From Morchella semilibera (taxonomy: Eukaryota; Ascomycota; Pezizomycetes; Pezizales; Morchellaceae): DNA of 64,000 nucleotides. The notes below the pieces were generated by a model. That model had not been told where the DNA came from and ran no database searches. It saw only the letters and a program-made list of their open reading frames with translations. Of this stretch, positions 24,873 through 38,295 are shown piece by piece. Both the position numbers and the translations under genes were made by a program. Positions within the stretch are counted from its first letter, which is position 1. The number at the start of each line of letters is the position of its first letter. Where the stretch lies: contig CM018603.1 of NCBI GenBank assembly GCA_009192285.1, positions 6,011,613 to 6,075,612 on the forward strand, given 5' to 3'.

Positions 24873-26390
24873 ACAGTTAGATATGTGACAATTGTGGAAG
24901 GACTAGAAAAAAAAAAAAAAAGGAAAAACGCAAAAAAGTATGGCATCATATGTGGGACATGAATAATTTTTTTTTTTCGGCCTGGAGGGTCTTAGCAAAA
25001 AGAAACGACCTGAGGTCCTGGGTAATTTATTTGATTTATGGGTTTTCTTTTTATTTTTTATTTATTGTTGTCTCATTGTTGTTTTTCCTTATGGGTACGT
25101 GGTTTTGGATTTTTTTTTTTTCTCATCCCGTTTTTCTGTTTTATATTTGGGGGGTTTTGTCTTTTTTTTTTTTTCTTCCTTTTTTTCCCATTAATCTGTC
25201 TTTTATCCCTCTATACTTTTATGTTTTATCATTGATCATTGGCGGGTTAACTTTGACTTTGTAGCTAAAGGGTACTACTAAAACAGAGAGCGGGTATAGC
25301 ATCTAACCAGCCACGCATGCACCATATCATATCCAGCTGCTGGCCGGAGAGAGCGTTGTGTATAATTTTTTTCTATTCTCCTTTTCTTTTCTTTTCCTTT
25401 ATTATCATCATTGGTTGGGCGGGGATTATCATCATCATCACTACTACTACTACTACTACTACTACACTTACTGCTATTACAACTGTCGTTTATAATGATT
25501 CCTCTTTTCTTCTCTAAAACTTATTTCTTTGCATCAATTGTAACGGGCATGGCGCAAAACTTACTTCCGGAATACGGGATGGGCGGGAGGGGGCGGGTTT
25601 GTTTTTTTGTTCTTGGGGTTTTTAGTCAACTACTTACTACTCATCTGGGACAGTGGATGGCGGGGGCCCCGGGGGGGGGGGATGGCAGAGGGGAGGGGAG
25701 GAATTAAGGGCTTAAAGGATGATCATGTCTCTCTCTCTCTCCCTCACAGGGAAGAAAAAAGAAAAAGAAAATAAATAAAAAAAGCAGGACCCCAAAATGT
25801 ATTATAGAAATTACCCGCTCCTAGCGGTATATTATATATATTTATATGGTTTATATATATACACGGTACTCGTGAGTTACGTATAACGCAGGGACCCTAC
25901 TGTTCTAGCTTTGTCAGTATTAGTGCTACCTGGGGAGATTTTTTTTTTTTTTTTCAGTAAAAAAAAACTATGTGAGGGCTTCCTTCTTGTTTCTCCGGCT
26001 TCCAAACTAGGGAGGGAAGTGTGTGTGAGGGTGTGTGTGGGTTTGTGTAGCTATAGCTATAAAAGCACCGTGATATACCCTATGGGAGAGAGAGAGGGAT
26101 GAAATCATCATTACTCCATTTTGTGTTTCTCTCTCCCTCTCTCCCCTACATACAGCTGCTGCTGCTTGCTTGCTGCTGTGATCACCCACACGTGGGGATC
26201 GATGGAATGTTCCGTTTTGATTGCGGTTGCGGTTGCGGTTGCGGTGCGCACACCTACATACATACACACGTTTAGCTAGGTAGCCTACTGGGGTCATTAT
26301 GGCAGTTGTGCTTTTTTTTTTTTTTTTGGGAGGGGGGTGAGAGAAACAGTGTTTCGGGGACACCCTTGGCTTGGGTTGATTGATTTTCCC

Positions 26391-26420
26391 TCCTCCTCCT
26401 CCTCCTCCTCCTCCTCCTCC
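26391..26420. repeat. (TCC)n microsatellite
   Basis: About ten uninterrupted TCC triplets in a wider pyrimidine tract (26386-26462). Confidence 0.9.
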
Positions 26421-29400
26421 CCTCCCTCCTCTATTCCTCTACTCTTCCTCCGGCCTCTCCTCCGGCTCCTTGTACCTGCCTGGAAGTAGCCAACGACCTA
26501 ATTACTTACCGGTGCGGCTTAGGCTAGCTGGTGGTTGACATGAGGCACGCAGGCAGGCAGGCAGGCAGGCAGGGCTGTGGAGTGGGTTAATGAGTGAGAA
26601 GGATCGTCGCCATCAGCATTGTGTTGTTTGTAGAGGATTATTAAACCTCACAAATTGTGCTCCCAGCTAACCTCCTAACCTACATGAATGACCCCAGCAA
26701 CGGTGACATATCAAAATCCTCCTACCGAGCTGTATGTAGGCAGTTAGACAATACTCAGTGGGTACCCTAACTGGTAGTTTAGTAGGTATGTAGTTGACAA
26801 TCTGTAGTAAGTGAGTGGTAGATGAAAACCGCCCCCCCCCCCTTCTCCCCTCCCTCCTCCCTCCCTCCTTTGCCCCCCAATTAATTTAGAAAGGTAGGGA
26901 ACATCATATCAAACCCCATCCCATCCAATCCAATCCAGTTTTACAAACCTCGGGATCGATAGTTTGTAAATACAAAATCTTTTTTTTTTCATGTGCCAGC
27001 CAACTAGCCAGCCAGCCCGCCGCATCGGAAACGAAACGAGGTTCAGCGATCGTAAGCGAGGTTGATATTTATGATGCTCACCGCGCAGGGCAGGCAGGGC
27101 AGGGCAGGGCAGGGGAAGCACGTGGCCCTGACCCTAGCTAGCATGTATGGATGGTTGTAGCTATCATCTAGCTACTTAGCTAACTAACTACTTAGCTTGC
27201 TTGCTTGCACGATGTTCCTTCCCTTCTCTTACACCCTGCCCGCTGAAACGTGTGGGATCGTCCGGGGAGTCGTGTGCAGTTCCGGAATCTAGGGAAGGGG
27301 GAAGGGATCTATCTCTCCTTCCCCCTTCGTGGCGCAGATGCTACTAGAATGTGCCTTTTACTCGTGGAATGGAACGGTTGGGGTTGGTGTTCAGGGTTCA
27401 CGTTCAGGGTATAGTATTGGTATGGCCTGGATGGAGAGAGAGAGGGAGAGAGTGTGAGAGTGAGGTCGTTATCGTGGCTTGAGGGATCACTGCATGTGAT
27501 TGGGGTGTCACGCTACTTGGACGATCCGGAATATTGGGAGGTGGGGGAAGTACTTTACAGTAGTACATGTAGTATATAGTGTATATAGTACCTACAGCTT
27601 ATGGAACGGCATATAGTTTTTTGGAAAGATGCGGTGAAGGTAGAGTGGAGTGGTGCAATGTCACGTCAGTCGGGTGTACTCTACTCTAGATCACCGGTAG
27701 TGTAGCAGCCTGTAATAACGATGGAGGAGAGTCGTTAATTAGATGTTATCTGTGTGTATATATGAGTGCGTGCTAATTGCGACTGTGATCGATACTGTAA
27801 TTTACATGTACCTACATATATCACTCCCCTGTGCCTGTAAGTCTAGTCTTCTCTACTCTACTCCTATTTATTCTATATATCTCCCCTATATTATTTATGA
27901 CTTTAATCTTACTACAGTCCAGACTCTCTCTCTCTCTCCCTCCACCCCCCCTCCCTCCCAACAAACCGGGTCAGGTCAGGTCAGGTATCAAACCGAGCTG
28001 GATCTATTACAACTACTCTACGCCGGTACATGTATGTATTTTATTTACACTGAGCTGATACAGTTTCCCGTTTTGGGGGAGGCGTGTCAACTCTAAACAT
28101 CGGTGAGCGGCGGGCCCTGTCAGTCAGTTGTCTGTCTGTAGCTACCTCATATAGCCATCGTGCCCAGCTAGCTTGTATCAGATCCGATCATGCCCACCAA
28201 TCTATCTATCTGTAGGTTCAGTTTTTTTTTTTTAATAGACAGATCCTTTATGTAGATATCCCCAAAATCCCTAATCCCTAATCCCCAATTCTACCGGTAT
28301 ACCGTTTACCAGGATGCCGGGGGGGATAAATCTAAACCCATAGCTCTGATCCCATTTGGGCGCAAGCCGAGCTATGTAAGTACCTTTTAACACTCAGTTT
28401 TTTATTTCCCTTCCACCCCGGCCCCCTTCCCCTTCCATTCCTAACTAACTTACTTTACTAGTCTAGCGGACGTTTTTTTTTTGTTCATCACACTACACCG
28501 ATCATTTGTCCGGCCGCGTATCGTACGTATATCGTGGAGGGATCACCCCCTTCCCCTTGATCATGTCAATTCTGCGTTTCCCGGGTCCGAAGGAGACGGG
28601 AGGAGTAGGAGGGTTTTTTTTTCTTTTTTTTTTTTCCCTTAAACCACCTTCCCACGGTGTCCGAAACCCCACAGAATCTCCTCCCTCACACACAAGCCCC
28701 TTTTCCCTCCTTGCTTGAAGTTCTCCTTTCCCGTATTCCCCGTGTTTTTTCGGACAAGTGCGATGATGTACAAGTATGTAGGTACAGTACTGTAGTTATA
28801 CGGGGCCCCTCGCAGCAGGGAAGCTCCCTCCAGCGCAATCATCCGTGGCGTACCCGAGACGAGATGGGGCACGCCCGGGAAGAGAAAACACCGAGGAGCC
28901 GAGGGGCGCCGGCGGAGGCTCGGACGAGTTCTTTTTTCTTTTTTCTTTTCCTTTAATGTAGAGTATGTGACGTGTGAACCGGTACGATTCACCAATTTAC
29001 CAATTTACCGGTGTTAAGTGTGTGTGCACTGTGCAGCAGCAGGCAGGCAGGCAGGCAGCAGTACCATACTGAGTTACAGCTCATCACTATGGCCACATCC
29101 ATGCAGAACTCTAGAAGGATGCCATTTAATTCCAATCACTACCCCCCCCCCCCCAAAGTGCTAACTACATTTTAACCAAAACTACATTGTAATTAGAACT
29201 CATAGCCAAATCTCGGGATTGATCATTGATCATCGTCGATTCTAGATCACTCCGCCCCTTCCAATCCATGGCCATCTAAGTACGTCTTACTATTAGGCAG
29301 AAAAAAAAACATCGCCAGATGGTTACTTACATACATGTAGCTAGCCATCGCATACAATTATTAAGAGTAACTGAACTATACTTTGTAACTCCACAACAAC

Positions 29401-31492
29401 GTAAGTATCTCCCACCAACATACATCGAGTAGATACCTCTAACCTGCGCACTACATTACAATAATCTGCATGCAACCAATTCAACTGCAGTGTCAGCCGT
29501 CGATCTGTACACTCCCTCCCCCCCCCCCTTCCCCCTCCCAGATCCGGGTTTCTAGACGGTAATCACTCGTCTGCCTTCTTTCCTGCCTGCCCTGTCCTGT
29601 TTCCTGTCTTGCTTGCCTTGTTTCCCCTCTCACCAGCCAGCAGGGCGCTTCCAGCCCCCAATCGCAACACAAAGATTATCAGACATGTGATGCGATGACG
29701 CTATCACCAAACATCCTAAGGCGCGTGATTGGCCGATACGAACCGTTATCGCGAAAGAAGGAAAAAAAGGTGTGCGTCATGGGCGATCACTCGGTGGGTG
29801 GGAGAGACGAGACGAGTGAGACCTGGAAATGCATAAGGGATCGGGATGGATGGATGGATGGATGGATGATGGATGCACGATGCACCGTGGAGTTTAGATT
29901 TGAGCTGCATACCCACCGACTGGGAGGGAGAGGGAGGGAAGAGGAGGGGGGGGTGGGGGGGGTGGACAAGAGGGCGCTTATCTGGTGGGGGGGTGGGCAG
30001 ATGTGATGTAGGTACATATGGATGTAGATAAGTATGCTAGTACCGCTTAAGCTGTAGATGTACCCCCCTAAAGTACCTGCCTAACTACTTACATGGAAGA
30101 TACACGCATGCAGAGGAATACGGAAGTTATACTTCCTCACCTGCTCCACTTACATGTACTTACCTCTACAGAATAGGTATATATTCAAGCAGGCAGGGAG
30201 AAGAGTCCTGGGATACTGAGCTGGTGGTGGGTACAATACCCGTCTTTACCCAAGGTGTGATTCTAGCGTTTCCCGGGTCGGTGGTGCAGCCGCGCAGTGT
30301 AGCCCTATGTACCCTTCTCAACTCTACATAAACTATAGCCTGTGCATACATAAGGTATGTATGCAGTCCTGAGCTGAGTACATATCGCGAGCAGTGCCCA
30401 GAGCTAGGTACTAGAGCAGGTAACTCTACTATACCTACTACAAATAGGTACATACACCAAGGTCCTCCCTAGGTACCGGTAGATACACCCACCACCCACT
30501 CGAATTCCCTCCAATAGACAGATCTTCGGGTGATTATCATGATTGGCAGCTAATATTAATTAGCTGGCCAGCCACCTAACTAGACGCATATACCCAGATC
30601 GATATCGATAATCGCAAGTGAACGAACCATTGACCCTTTTTTCCCCCTTCTCTCTTTCTCCCATCTATCATCGACTTATCGGGGGCCGGCCACGCGCGCA
30701 CGATTGATCATTTTCCTCCGAGGAAGCAGGCAGACAGAACAGCACAACGAAGTGGATCTGCGGGGAAGGAGCGGGGGAAGGGGGAAATCATCGTCATTTT
30801 GCATATTTGTCTGTCTGTGTTTCTTTCTTTCTTTCTTTCTTTCTTTTGTATGGTATCAGATGAAACAGGTTTTTATTTTATTTTTCTCTCCTCGAAAAAG
30901 AGAGAGCGAGGAGGGAAATACGATCATTGAACCCTGAGCTCCAAGGATCTCAACCGACACGGTGGTACCCAATCCCCTCCTTCCAGTCTGTTTGTAGTTC
31001 CGTAAGCAGTATAGTAGCGCGCGGTACTTTGCACATTTTGTTTGTTTGTTTCACCTCTGTGCAAAACAACGTTCTGCCCAAACCCCTAGGGCAGGCAGGC
31101 GCGGCTACCGTTTAAACTCCCACTGCAACGTCCAGGTAACGCTACCAGGTCACCGGTAAATTGACTGTTGCGTTGTTGCTAAGCTTGCCTCTCTTTAATA
31201 TTTTTATCACCATCAATAAGAAGTGGACCGTGCGGGAAAATGTCTCAGAAGGCGAAAATCGTCTTTTTTTTTTTTTTCTCGCTGGCGATGTGCTGCGCGA
31301 TGATGAAATAGAAGTCCCCATCCCCACCTTTGGAAAGTGAAGAAAGGGAGAGGAGAGGACAGCACATGATGTGTGCGGCCGGCACTCAAACTCATTGAGG
31401 GGCGGGCACAGTGAGAGCAGAGGAGAAGGCCGAGGAGGGACTGTGATGTTAGCAGACAGTGAGGAAGAGAGGGAAGGAGAGGGAATGCTTTT

Positions 31493-31533
31493 TTCCTTTT
31501 TCTTTTTCTTTTTCTTTTTCTTTTTCTTTTTCT
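31493..31533. repeat. (TTTTTC)n hexanucleotide repeat
   Basis: About seven TTTTTC/CTTTTT units in tandem, followed by a TTATTTCAG sequence. It generates Phe/Ser or Lys/Arg runs in translation and is not coding. Confidence 0.85.
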
Positions 31534-34386
31534 TATTTCAGCCCGCTCAGTTCTGGAAGCAGCAGGAGCACTACATGTATTGGTATGTGTGGTCACTGTA
31601 CAGTCCCAGCTTGTCGGCCGACCAGCGCGCCGCAGGCAGGGTTCCACTCCCCGTATTATTCACCACGATTATGCAACCGGGAGTCTTTAAATTTCCTGAT
31701 GATACAGAAAAAAACAATTTTTTTTGTCCACATACGTGTGCAATTGTAGGTCTTGATACGATACAATACCTAATCTCTAGTCCACCCGGCCGGCAGAGGC
31801 AAAGAAAAGAATAAATAAAAATGTCGTCTACAATAGTGATATATGAGATCCCCCTCCCGTGATTGCCCCTGCATCGCGCATGACCGCGACCTCGCGCTCT
31901 CCGAAGTGTTTCGGGTTGGATAATCGTTACCGAGTGACAATTCATGCTGGACCCAATCATACTCTGAGGATTACTCTTTTACGATGCCAGTGCTCTGTGG
32001 GGTCGAGAGGACTTGAGTGGTTGTGGGGCTTTCTCTTTCTCCGCAAGTACCGGCGTTGAAAAAAAAAAAAAAGAAAAAGCAATGGAGTCTACAGAGTCAA
32101 ATGCCTTCCTTCCCTTTTCTCTGATCGGCCACTCGTAGCAATGACCTCGACACGTGCCCTTTGGTGTGGCCCCTTGCACAAGACCTCTCTCCTCTTTTAA
32201 TATCAATCACTAAATCACTATCATTATCACAATCATTGCATCTATCTATCCGTCCTGATGCAGGACAGTCTGTACATACCTTATTTCTTTTTTCAGCTGT
32301 CTCCTCCACCACCACCGTCATCATCAACATCATCATCATCATCATCTCCGCCCCCATTCCCCATTCCCCTCCCCATCAATTCCCACTTGGCTCTGCATCA
32401 TTATGCCTGGGCTTTTCTCACCGCGCCGCGATCTGGCCCAGGAGTCATAACTAATCCAATCCGCACATCGAAATCCTCAGGCCACAATCTCTGCAAGGCA
32501 ACAACAACATCCACCCCCAGATGGGGTCGAAGGGGCTACGGTCCGTCCCCCGCGAATGTGCTGTCGAAATAAGAGGCTAGAAGGTGTGCTAACTATATGT
32601 AGGGCCTCGATGAAAATCACCCGCACATGACAGCGGATGGATGGATGGATGGAATGGATGGATGATGTATGGGTGGGACCCTTACTTTTTACCCTTACCT
32701 TCTTGGTATGATGTAAGTATGTAAAAAGTAAGCGCCCCACGCGAGCGGTACGTGGTAAGTAGAGTAGGGGAGGGGATAATCAACGTGCTGCCTCGATCAG
32801 CACTTTGTTGAGGTGCTTATAGGTATGAAGGTGCTGTTTAGTGATTGGATCATGAGATATCACTACACAGGTGTGGTAGGGCCAGGCCTAGGTGCTTGAT
32901 AAGCCATCCACCATCACCACCAACCACCATCACCAGCAGCACCAGCACCACCACCACCACTGCAATCGGGATTACCCCCTCTTATCTGTAATTGATGAGA
33001 AACAGCAGGTACTGAAGCCAGACATGCGGCTGCCGTTGCCGTTGCCGTTGCCATAACCGTACCCGGGCGTAAGTAGAGTACGATCTGCGGAAAACCGGGG
33101 AATGCAGATCGTGGATTTGGCCGTGATCTTCGGGGTTTTTTTTTTCTTCTTTTTTTAAATTATAGGCTATGTATCCCGGATTTGTTCCGGAGTTGTTGAG
33201 GCTGAGAGGGATGTAGGACAGCAATAGCAACTAAAGTACATGTAGTGATAAAGCCGGTGTGAGAGTATGTGGAATGTGCCTATCGGTGGTCGATATACAC
33301 ACATGTATCGATACAAGCCCAATTATATGTACTTGAGTAGATACATATAGCCTCCCATCGGCGATCTCCCGCACCGCAACATTATTTGTTATCCCCGGAC
33401 CTGGTCAGAATATTATTCAAGGCTTGATATATATAGGGTTAGGGGTATTCTTGTGCTGAGTGATCTGAAAGGGCTTAAAAATGGTGGCTAGATGAAATAA
33501 AATGAATTGACTTAGTCCCCTGAAAAATAAATAGTACCGCGGATTAATGTCTTGATGGCTTACTTTATGCACACGATTGATTCTCTTTATATATAATTAT
33601 CAATCCATAGACCCAAATAGTCCCCAGGCTCGGTCACGTCAATGTAGTAGGTAATATATATACGTATGGCGGACTACATGTACTACTGGATGTAGCTCTT
33701 ATGTTTTTGCGGTGGGCCTTGCCGGGAGTAACTCTAGAAGAGAATCGATGGAGCGGTTTTCGTAGAGCTAATGGTCGAAACAGAGGAAGCTAGAGGGAAA
33801 CCAGCTGCAGATCCCTCTATATCTATATAAATTGTAGACATAAAAACAGAAAGAGTGCTCTATAGCTAGAATTAAAGTGCAAGCGGATTGATAACTACAT
33901 TTATAAGGCCAAACCACACAACACGATCCTTCCAAATACCTCAATTATGATTTGTAATAATTATATAACCACAATTTTCTACCAGAGGATCAACGATGAG
34001 ATTTACTGTTTAATAATTCATACATGCATGATCAACGATGGGGGATTACTGCGCCCCAAACTTTTATGTATACATTGGGTTACTAGTTGGGGCTGGTACT
34101 GAACCACCAGGCCTCTCCAGCAACTGAGGCCCCACTATAACTGGTGATAGTCACAATTAACATTATGGGCCCTCGAAGAGGATTTACTACGTTTAGACCG
34201 CGAGAATATGCCTGCTGTGTCGATAATCTTATCTAATCTACATAATAAGGCAGCATTACCATTTGGAGTAGATAGAGATCAGATAAGACCCCCGGCACGG
34301 ATAGATTCTCGGCGCGGGTGCACACGGTCTAACTACATACATGTATTAAGCTTAAGACTCAGTTAGAAGATAGGTGCTCAACTAAT

Positions 34387-34474
34387 GTACAAGGCTCTGG
34401 CATTAAGTGAGTGAACAAAATTGGGCGTTGACAGGTGAGAATCCGTTCACTCACTAAATCCCAGACCCTTGTAT
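34387..34474. repeat. 88-bp fold-back element, copy D (abuts copy B)
   Basis: Left arm 34388-34416 (TACAAGGCTCTGG...GTGAGTGAAC) matches the reverse complement of right arm 34445-34473 at about 26 of 29 positions, with a 28-base loop. It begins with GTAC and ends directly where the GTAC of copy B starts. Its arm sequence differs from copies A-C, but its length is the same. Confidence 0.75.
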
Positions 34475-34562
34475 GTACTACGGGGGTAGGGGAAAGTCTC
34501 TATACATATGATTAGTACCTGTAGTTCTAGAGACTTTCCCCGGCCTACCGGCCCCGTAGTAC
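34475..34562. repeat. 88-bp fold-back element, copy B
   Basis: Starts GTACTACGGGGGTAGGGG and ends CCCCGTAGTAC. The arms pair over the terminal 11 bases and again over GGGGAAAGTCTCTA, the right arm having a small insertion (GGCCTACCGGCC region). Same ends as copies at 10928-11017 and 44742-44830. Confidence 0.75.
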
Positions 34563-35427
34563 ACACCCAGTGAATTGGACATATATACGGGGCGGCTTTT
34601 TGTTCAATGGGATTAAAAGAGACTTGGGGGGGGACGTTCTGCGGGAGCTGAGCCCACCACTTGACATATATATTACAGTCCAGCGGTCCCATTAATGGTC
34701 CTTTGAGGGAGCGCAGCAGATTTTTGGCTGGCCACGGGGGTAACCAGTTTTTATAAACTTAATCACTATCAGCCACTCGAACTTACCGACGCTAACCTGG
34801 CCCCCCGGGTAATCCTTTCTCCATGCCTCGGCTGACCAACCTATATAGCTATGTGCCCCCCGGGCCCCCCCCCCTTTCAATGATTTATACTGCTGCGCAA
34901 TGACAAATATCGACGTACGTACAGGATCGTCATGCCTATATATACACAATCTATCATGGTCTATTCTAGACCTTATAGCTTAAGAACGTAGCCTAGATCC
35001 ATATATAGGGCCATGCGCCAATTAATGAATTAACAACAAATCTAAATTTTTCTCCGCCTCTGAAGAGAGGTAAGATTTCACTATAGCCTTCGGGTTGCAC
35101 GCGTGTATGAAGTATAAATAGATCAATAATAGCATTCACAATGTTGTTCGAGTGATATTTCGTGATACATACATATACAGTACAAAAGGGCCAGTGGCAC
35201 CCCGCACAAGCAACTGCACACACCAGCACACACAACTAACCGTAGGAACCCTCACAGTGAAAAAAGAATTACACGTCGCTGTACGATTTCAACAAATATA
35301 TCCATGCAATGATTTCGCCATAATCGAATGTGGGCGCTAAAATACAAGGGATATCTCATTCGCAACCATTCCCCCACAATCTTTTCATTTCTCATATCTT
35401 ATAAAACGCGTCTCTTAGAACTTTGCC

Positions 35428-37421
35428 TTATACCCCCCAAAATCTCCTTTTCTTTTCTTTCCCCTTTTCCTTGACCGTCTCAGCAGTAGCCTCCTTAACC
35501 TCCTCAGTCTTTCCCATTGGCTGCCGCAAGAATGTTAGACGGTCAGCTGCATCTTCTGCCAGTCCGCAAGTTTTCCTGAAGTCGCCACCGATCTCTCCTC
35601 TAGTCTTAACATGCTTCAAGAAACTGTTTAATGGGCAGCTACTTCCGGGACCGTCAGTGCAGCCCTCAAGTGCTACGATGCCGTCGTTGACATTCAGACG
35701 AATGTATACGTCCTTCTCTCCAGAGCCTTTAACGGCACAGTTCATGCGTTCGAAGATAATACGGCCACCCATGGGTGTTATCTGGGAGGTTTTCCACTTT
35801 CTATCTTCTGCAATTCTGTCAACGGGTAGATGCTCAGCATCTTCGAAAAGGCCCAGGGCTGCAAGCATTGGAACTATATCCCCGTCGTGGACACTAAATT
35901 ATTGTCATTAATATGTAGGTTATGAGGGTGAGATAGTGAGGTAACCTACAAGCTGAAATAAAGCGACCCGGCAGTATCTGGTCCTTCGGCAATAAGATTT
36001 GCGGTAGCATTTAACCAAAGCCAACCCATAGACTTGGCATATTTATTACCTGGGCCGGCCCTGTAGTAGTGTATTACATCTCTCGCGTACTCGAATGCGA
36101 GCCACTCTTCTCTGGTGAAGACATCGCACCATCTGCTAGATCCTCTCACTGTCGTTTCGAACCCACACATTTCCTGCATACTGTAAATCTCCGAGTCCGT
36201 AAAATCAAAACCTTCATTGTCCTTTGCCAATCTCTTCGCAATATCGCCGAGGTATGTTGCACGATACTTATAAAGCATCTCGTAACCATAATCATGGCCT
36301 TCTTCCTCGTCCTGAACATATTTAATACAAGTGTCGCTATACAAGTCAGCATCAATACCAGTTATTTTTATGCTTCATCAGCGTCAAATCTCCGAGGGTT
36401 ATTTTGACTAGTTAGGGGCTACAAAGAACAACAAAAAAGGATAAATACCCGGGTGTCAACGTGTCGCCACCTTTATTGGCGGCCTCACTAACGATTTCAA
36501 GCTTTGAGGCTTTGGGGTTCAACCCAAAAAAACCGGCGGAAAAGTATCTAGCAGTATCGATCACTCGGTCACATTCACTCGCCCAAACGGTTGCCCAACC
36601 GTGGAGAGTTTCGTTCCAGAGATGACCATAACGGGTACGAAGCTTGACTCCAGTTGTAAAAGCCTCGAGAACGCCAGCATAAGGGCCAGTAGTAGTGAGT
36701 TGTTCAAAATGGTCACCAGGACCTACAGGGTTCGATTAATAACCACAATATATTTAGAAATCCATACTATCGATTCTTCCACTCACTATTCGTAAAGTAT
36801 TGCCAATCATTTAGGAATTCAAGCGCGCCTTTGAGTTCCTTTCCGGTAGCTTTAATTTCCGAGATTCTCTCAAGTAGAATTATCATTCCTATACAATTAT
36901 TTGTTAATTTAACTAGTTAGGATTCCCTATTTCATGGAGAGGGCACATACTGTTACCAGCGTTCTGTGTAGGAAAGCGCTCTCCATGTCGTGACATCTAG
37001 TGTGGGATTAACAACCACACATACTTTCCACCCTGTGAGAGGAGAAATAACTTACCATGTGCACCATATCAACTTCGCATCCATCCGGCGTCTGTATCCC
37101 CCCTTCCACGACGCCATCAATCTTTTCTACCCAAGGACCATTCCCACCCAAGTGATAAAGCAAATTCCACTCATCTTTGTCAACATTGGGCCCTGAAGCA
37201 GCTTGGTAATTCGGTTCACTAGACCACCAGCCCCCATGATGAGTCTGTAGGTACGAAGGGAGCACCGCCTGCAGACCCTGCAAAGAGTTTGGTAACGAAT
37301 ATGAGGCCTGCGGATTAAGCAGGAACACGATAGAGGCTAATAAACATATCATAGCTGATGCGGTAAAGAGGAGGAGGGTCATGTTGAGCAGAAGATATTT
37401 TACTCGCCGTGGAGAGAGCAT
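35428..37421 (-). CDS. Histidine acid phosphatase, N-terminally membrane-anchored
   Basis: Branch-2 histidine phosphatase (acid phosphatase/phytase group) releasing phosphate from organic phosphates. Six exons on the minus strand (37421-37056, 36996-36951, 36888-36787, 36722-36449, 36336-35950, 35893-35428) join in phase to 546 residues. The catalytic motif RHGERFP is at residues 125-131 (split-site exon 2) and the proton-donor HD of the sequence FVHDGDIVP at 394-395. Conserved Cys pairs and the TPGDTC segment (exon 4/5 junction) fit the family. One hydrophobic segment near residues 13-35, preceded by basic residues, looks like a signal anchor rather than a cleaved signal: the sequence after it lacks an obvious cleavage site. 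The C-terminal tail is Lys/Glu-rich (EKGKEKKRRFW), unusual for a secreted phytase and more like a cytosolic or disordered tail. Family certain; substrate unknown. Confidence 0.9.
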
Positions 37422-37706
37422 GAACTGGTTGGGGATCTAGAAATATTTAGTGCCTATGTAGCTACTAATCGAATCCTAGTTGACCTATGGTATGAAGACA
37501 CGGTACTCCGTTTTCGATCTATTGGGCGTCGGTAGATAGATTGTGAATGTAGAGTTGGTACATGTAGGTACATGCACCTACGAGGGTAAGCGTAGGTTGC
37601 ATAACACTCGATCTGGACCCTGACTACGCATGCCCTAGGAACACCTGAAGGAGCGCATCAGCAACTTATTAGTCATTGTTGAGTCATCCCCTCGTAAAAA
37701 ACGAAG

Positions 37707-37894
37707 TACAGCCATACCTCGCTATAAGAAACCTCGCTATAAGAAAAACCTTGCTGTAAGAAACAACACACAGGTACACGCTAAGGACTCTGCACCAAAA
37801 TCTCACTTGCTATAAGAAATTTTGGGGGGATTTTTGCTATAAGAAACAAAAACCTCCGCCACCTTGGCGTTTCTTATAGCGAGGTGTCGCTGTA
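37707..37894. mobile_element. Pogo/Tc1-mariner-type MITE
   Basis: Terminal inverted repeats of 24 bases following TA: left CAGCCATACCTCGCTATAAG, then AAAC; right, reverse-complemented, CAGCGACACCTCGCTATAAG, then AAAC (22 of 24 identical). Both ends are flanked by TA, the target duplicated by this superfamily, and start with CAG as pogo-class ends do. The core CTATAAGAAA is repeated inside near 37722, 37738, 37810 and 37838, like subterminal transposase sites. About 185 bp with no transposase, so non-autonomous. Confidence 0.8.
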
Positions 37895-38295
37895 CTACTA
37901 TGTCGACTCCCCCGTCGTTTTCAAGGTCGCCTAGAACCCGCCTGGAAAATTTTAGCAACCAGGATGAGTTAACTACATGTAGCTACAATACGGTTTCCCT
38001 GCACGCAACATTCTTGTACCTAGAAACGAATGAAATTATGAGTTTAAAAAAACAAAAAAACCTACAATACGGTTTTTATGGGGTCTTGGCAAAATCCGCC
38101 CAAACTCAAAAACTTAGACTTCAAAGCTACATACATTATAGCTCCCACAATACTTGAAGAATAAAGATATACTTTAGAATGCGGGATCTTTAGTAGTGTG
38201 TCTTTCGGTTTTTCAAGTTTCACGGTTCTGCGAGAAGAATTGGAGGCTAAACCTAGGCCGGTTTTGGTGTGTTTGGAACGGTATATAGCCCTTAT

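Larger units (their letters stand above)
24873..35427. other. 10.5-kb gene desert rich in microsatellites
   Basis: No open frame with domain or splice support. Tandem tracts include ACT (25440-25465), GGTTGC x4 (26223-26245), TCC (26391-26420), AGGC (26550-26573), CAGGG (27088-27113), GGAT (29845-29872), TTTC (30819-30845), TTTTTC (31493-31533), ATC (32322-32348), ATGG (32635-32664) and CCGTTG (33031-33053), plus many poly-T and poly-C runs. From about 27.5 kb the palindrome TACATGTA recurs. The dimeric fold-back element lies at 34387-34562. Long Lys, Phe or Met runs in theoretical translations are products of these repeats. Confidence 0.65.

Noticed and set aside
31371-31814. Open frames on both strands around 31.2-31.8 kb
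   Set aside because: Their length comes from a (TTTTTC)n array giving Phe/Ser or Lys/Arg runs.
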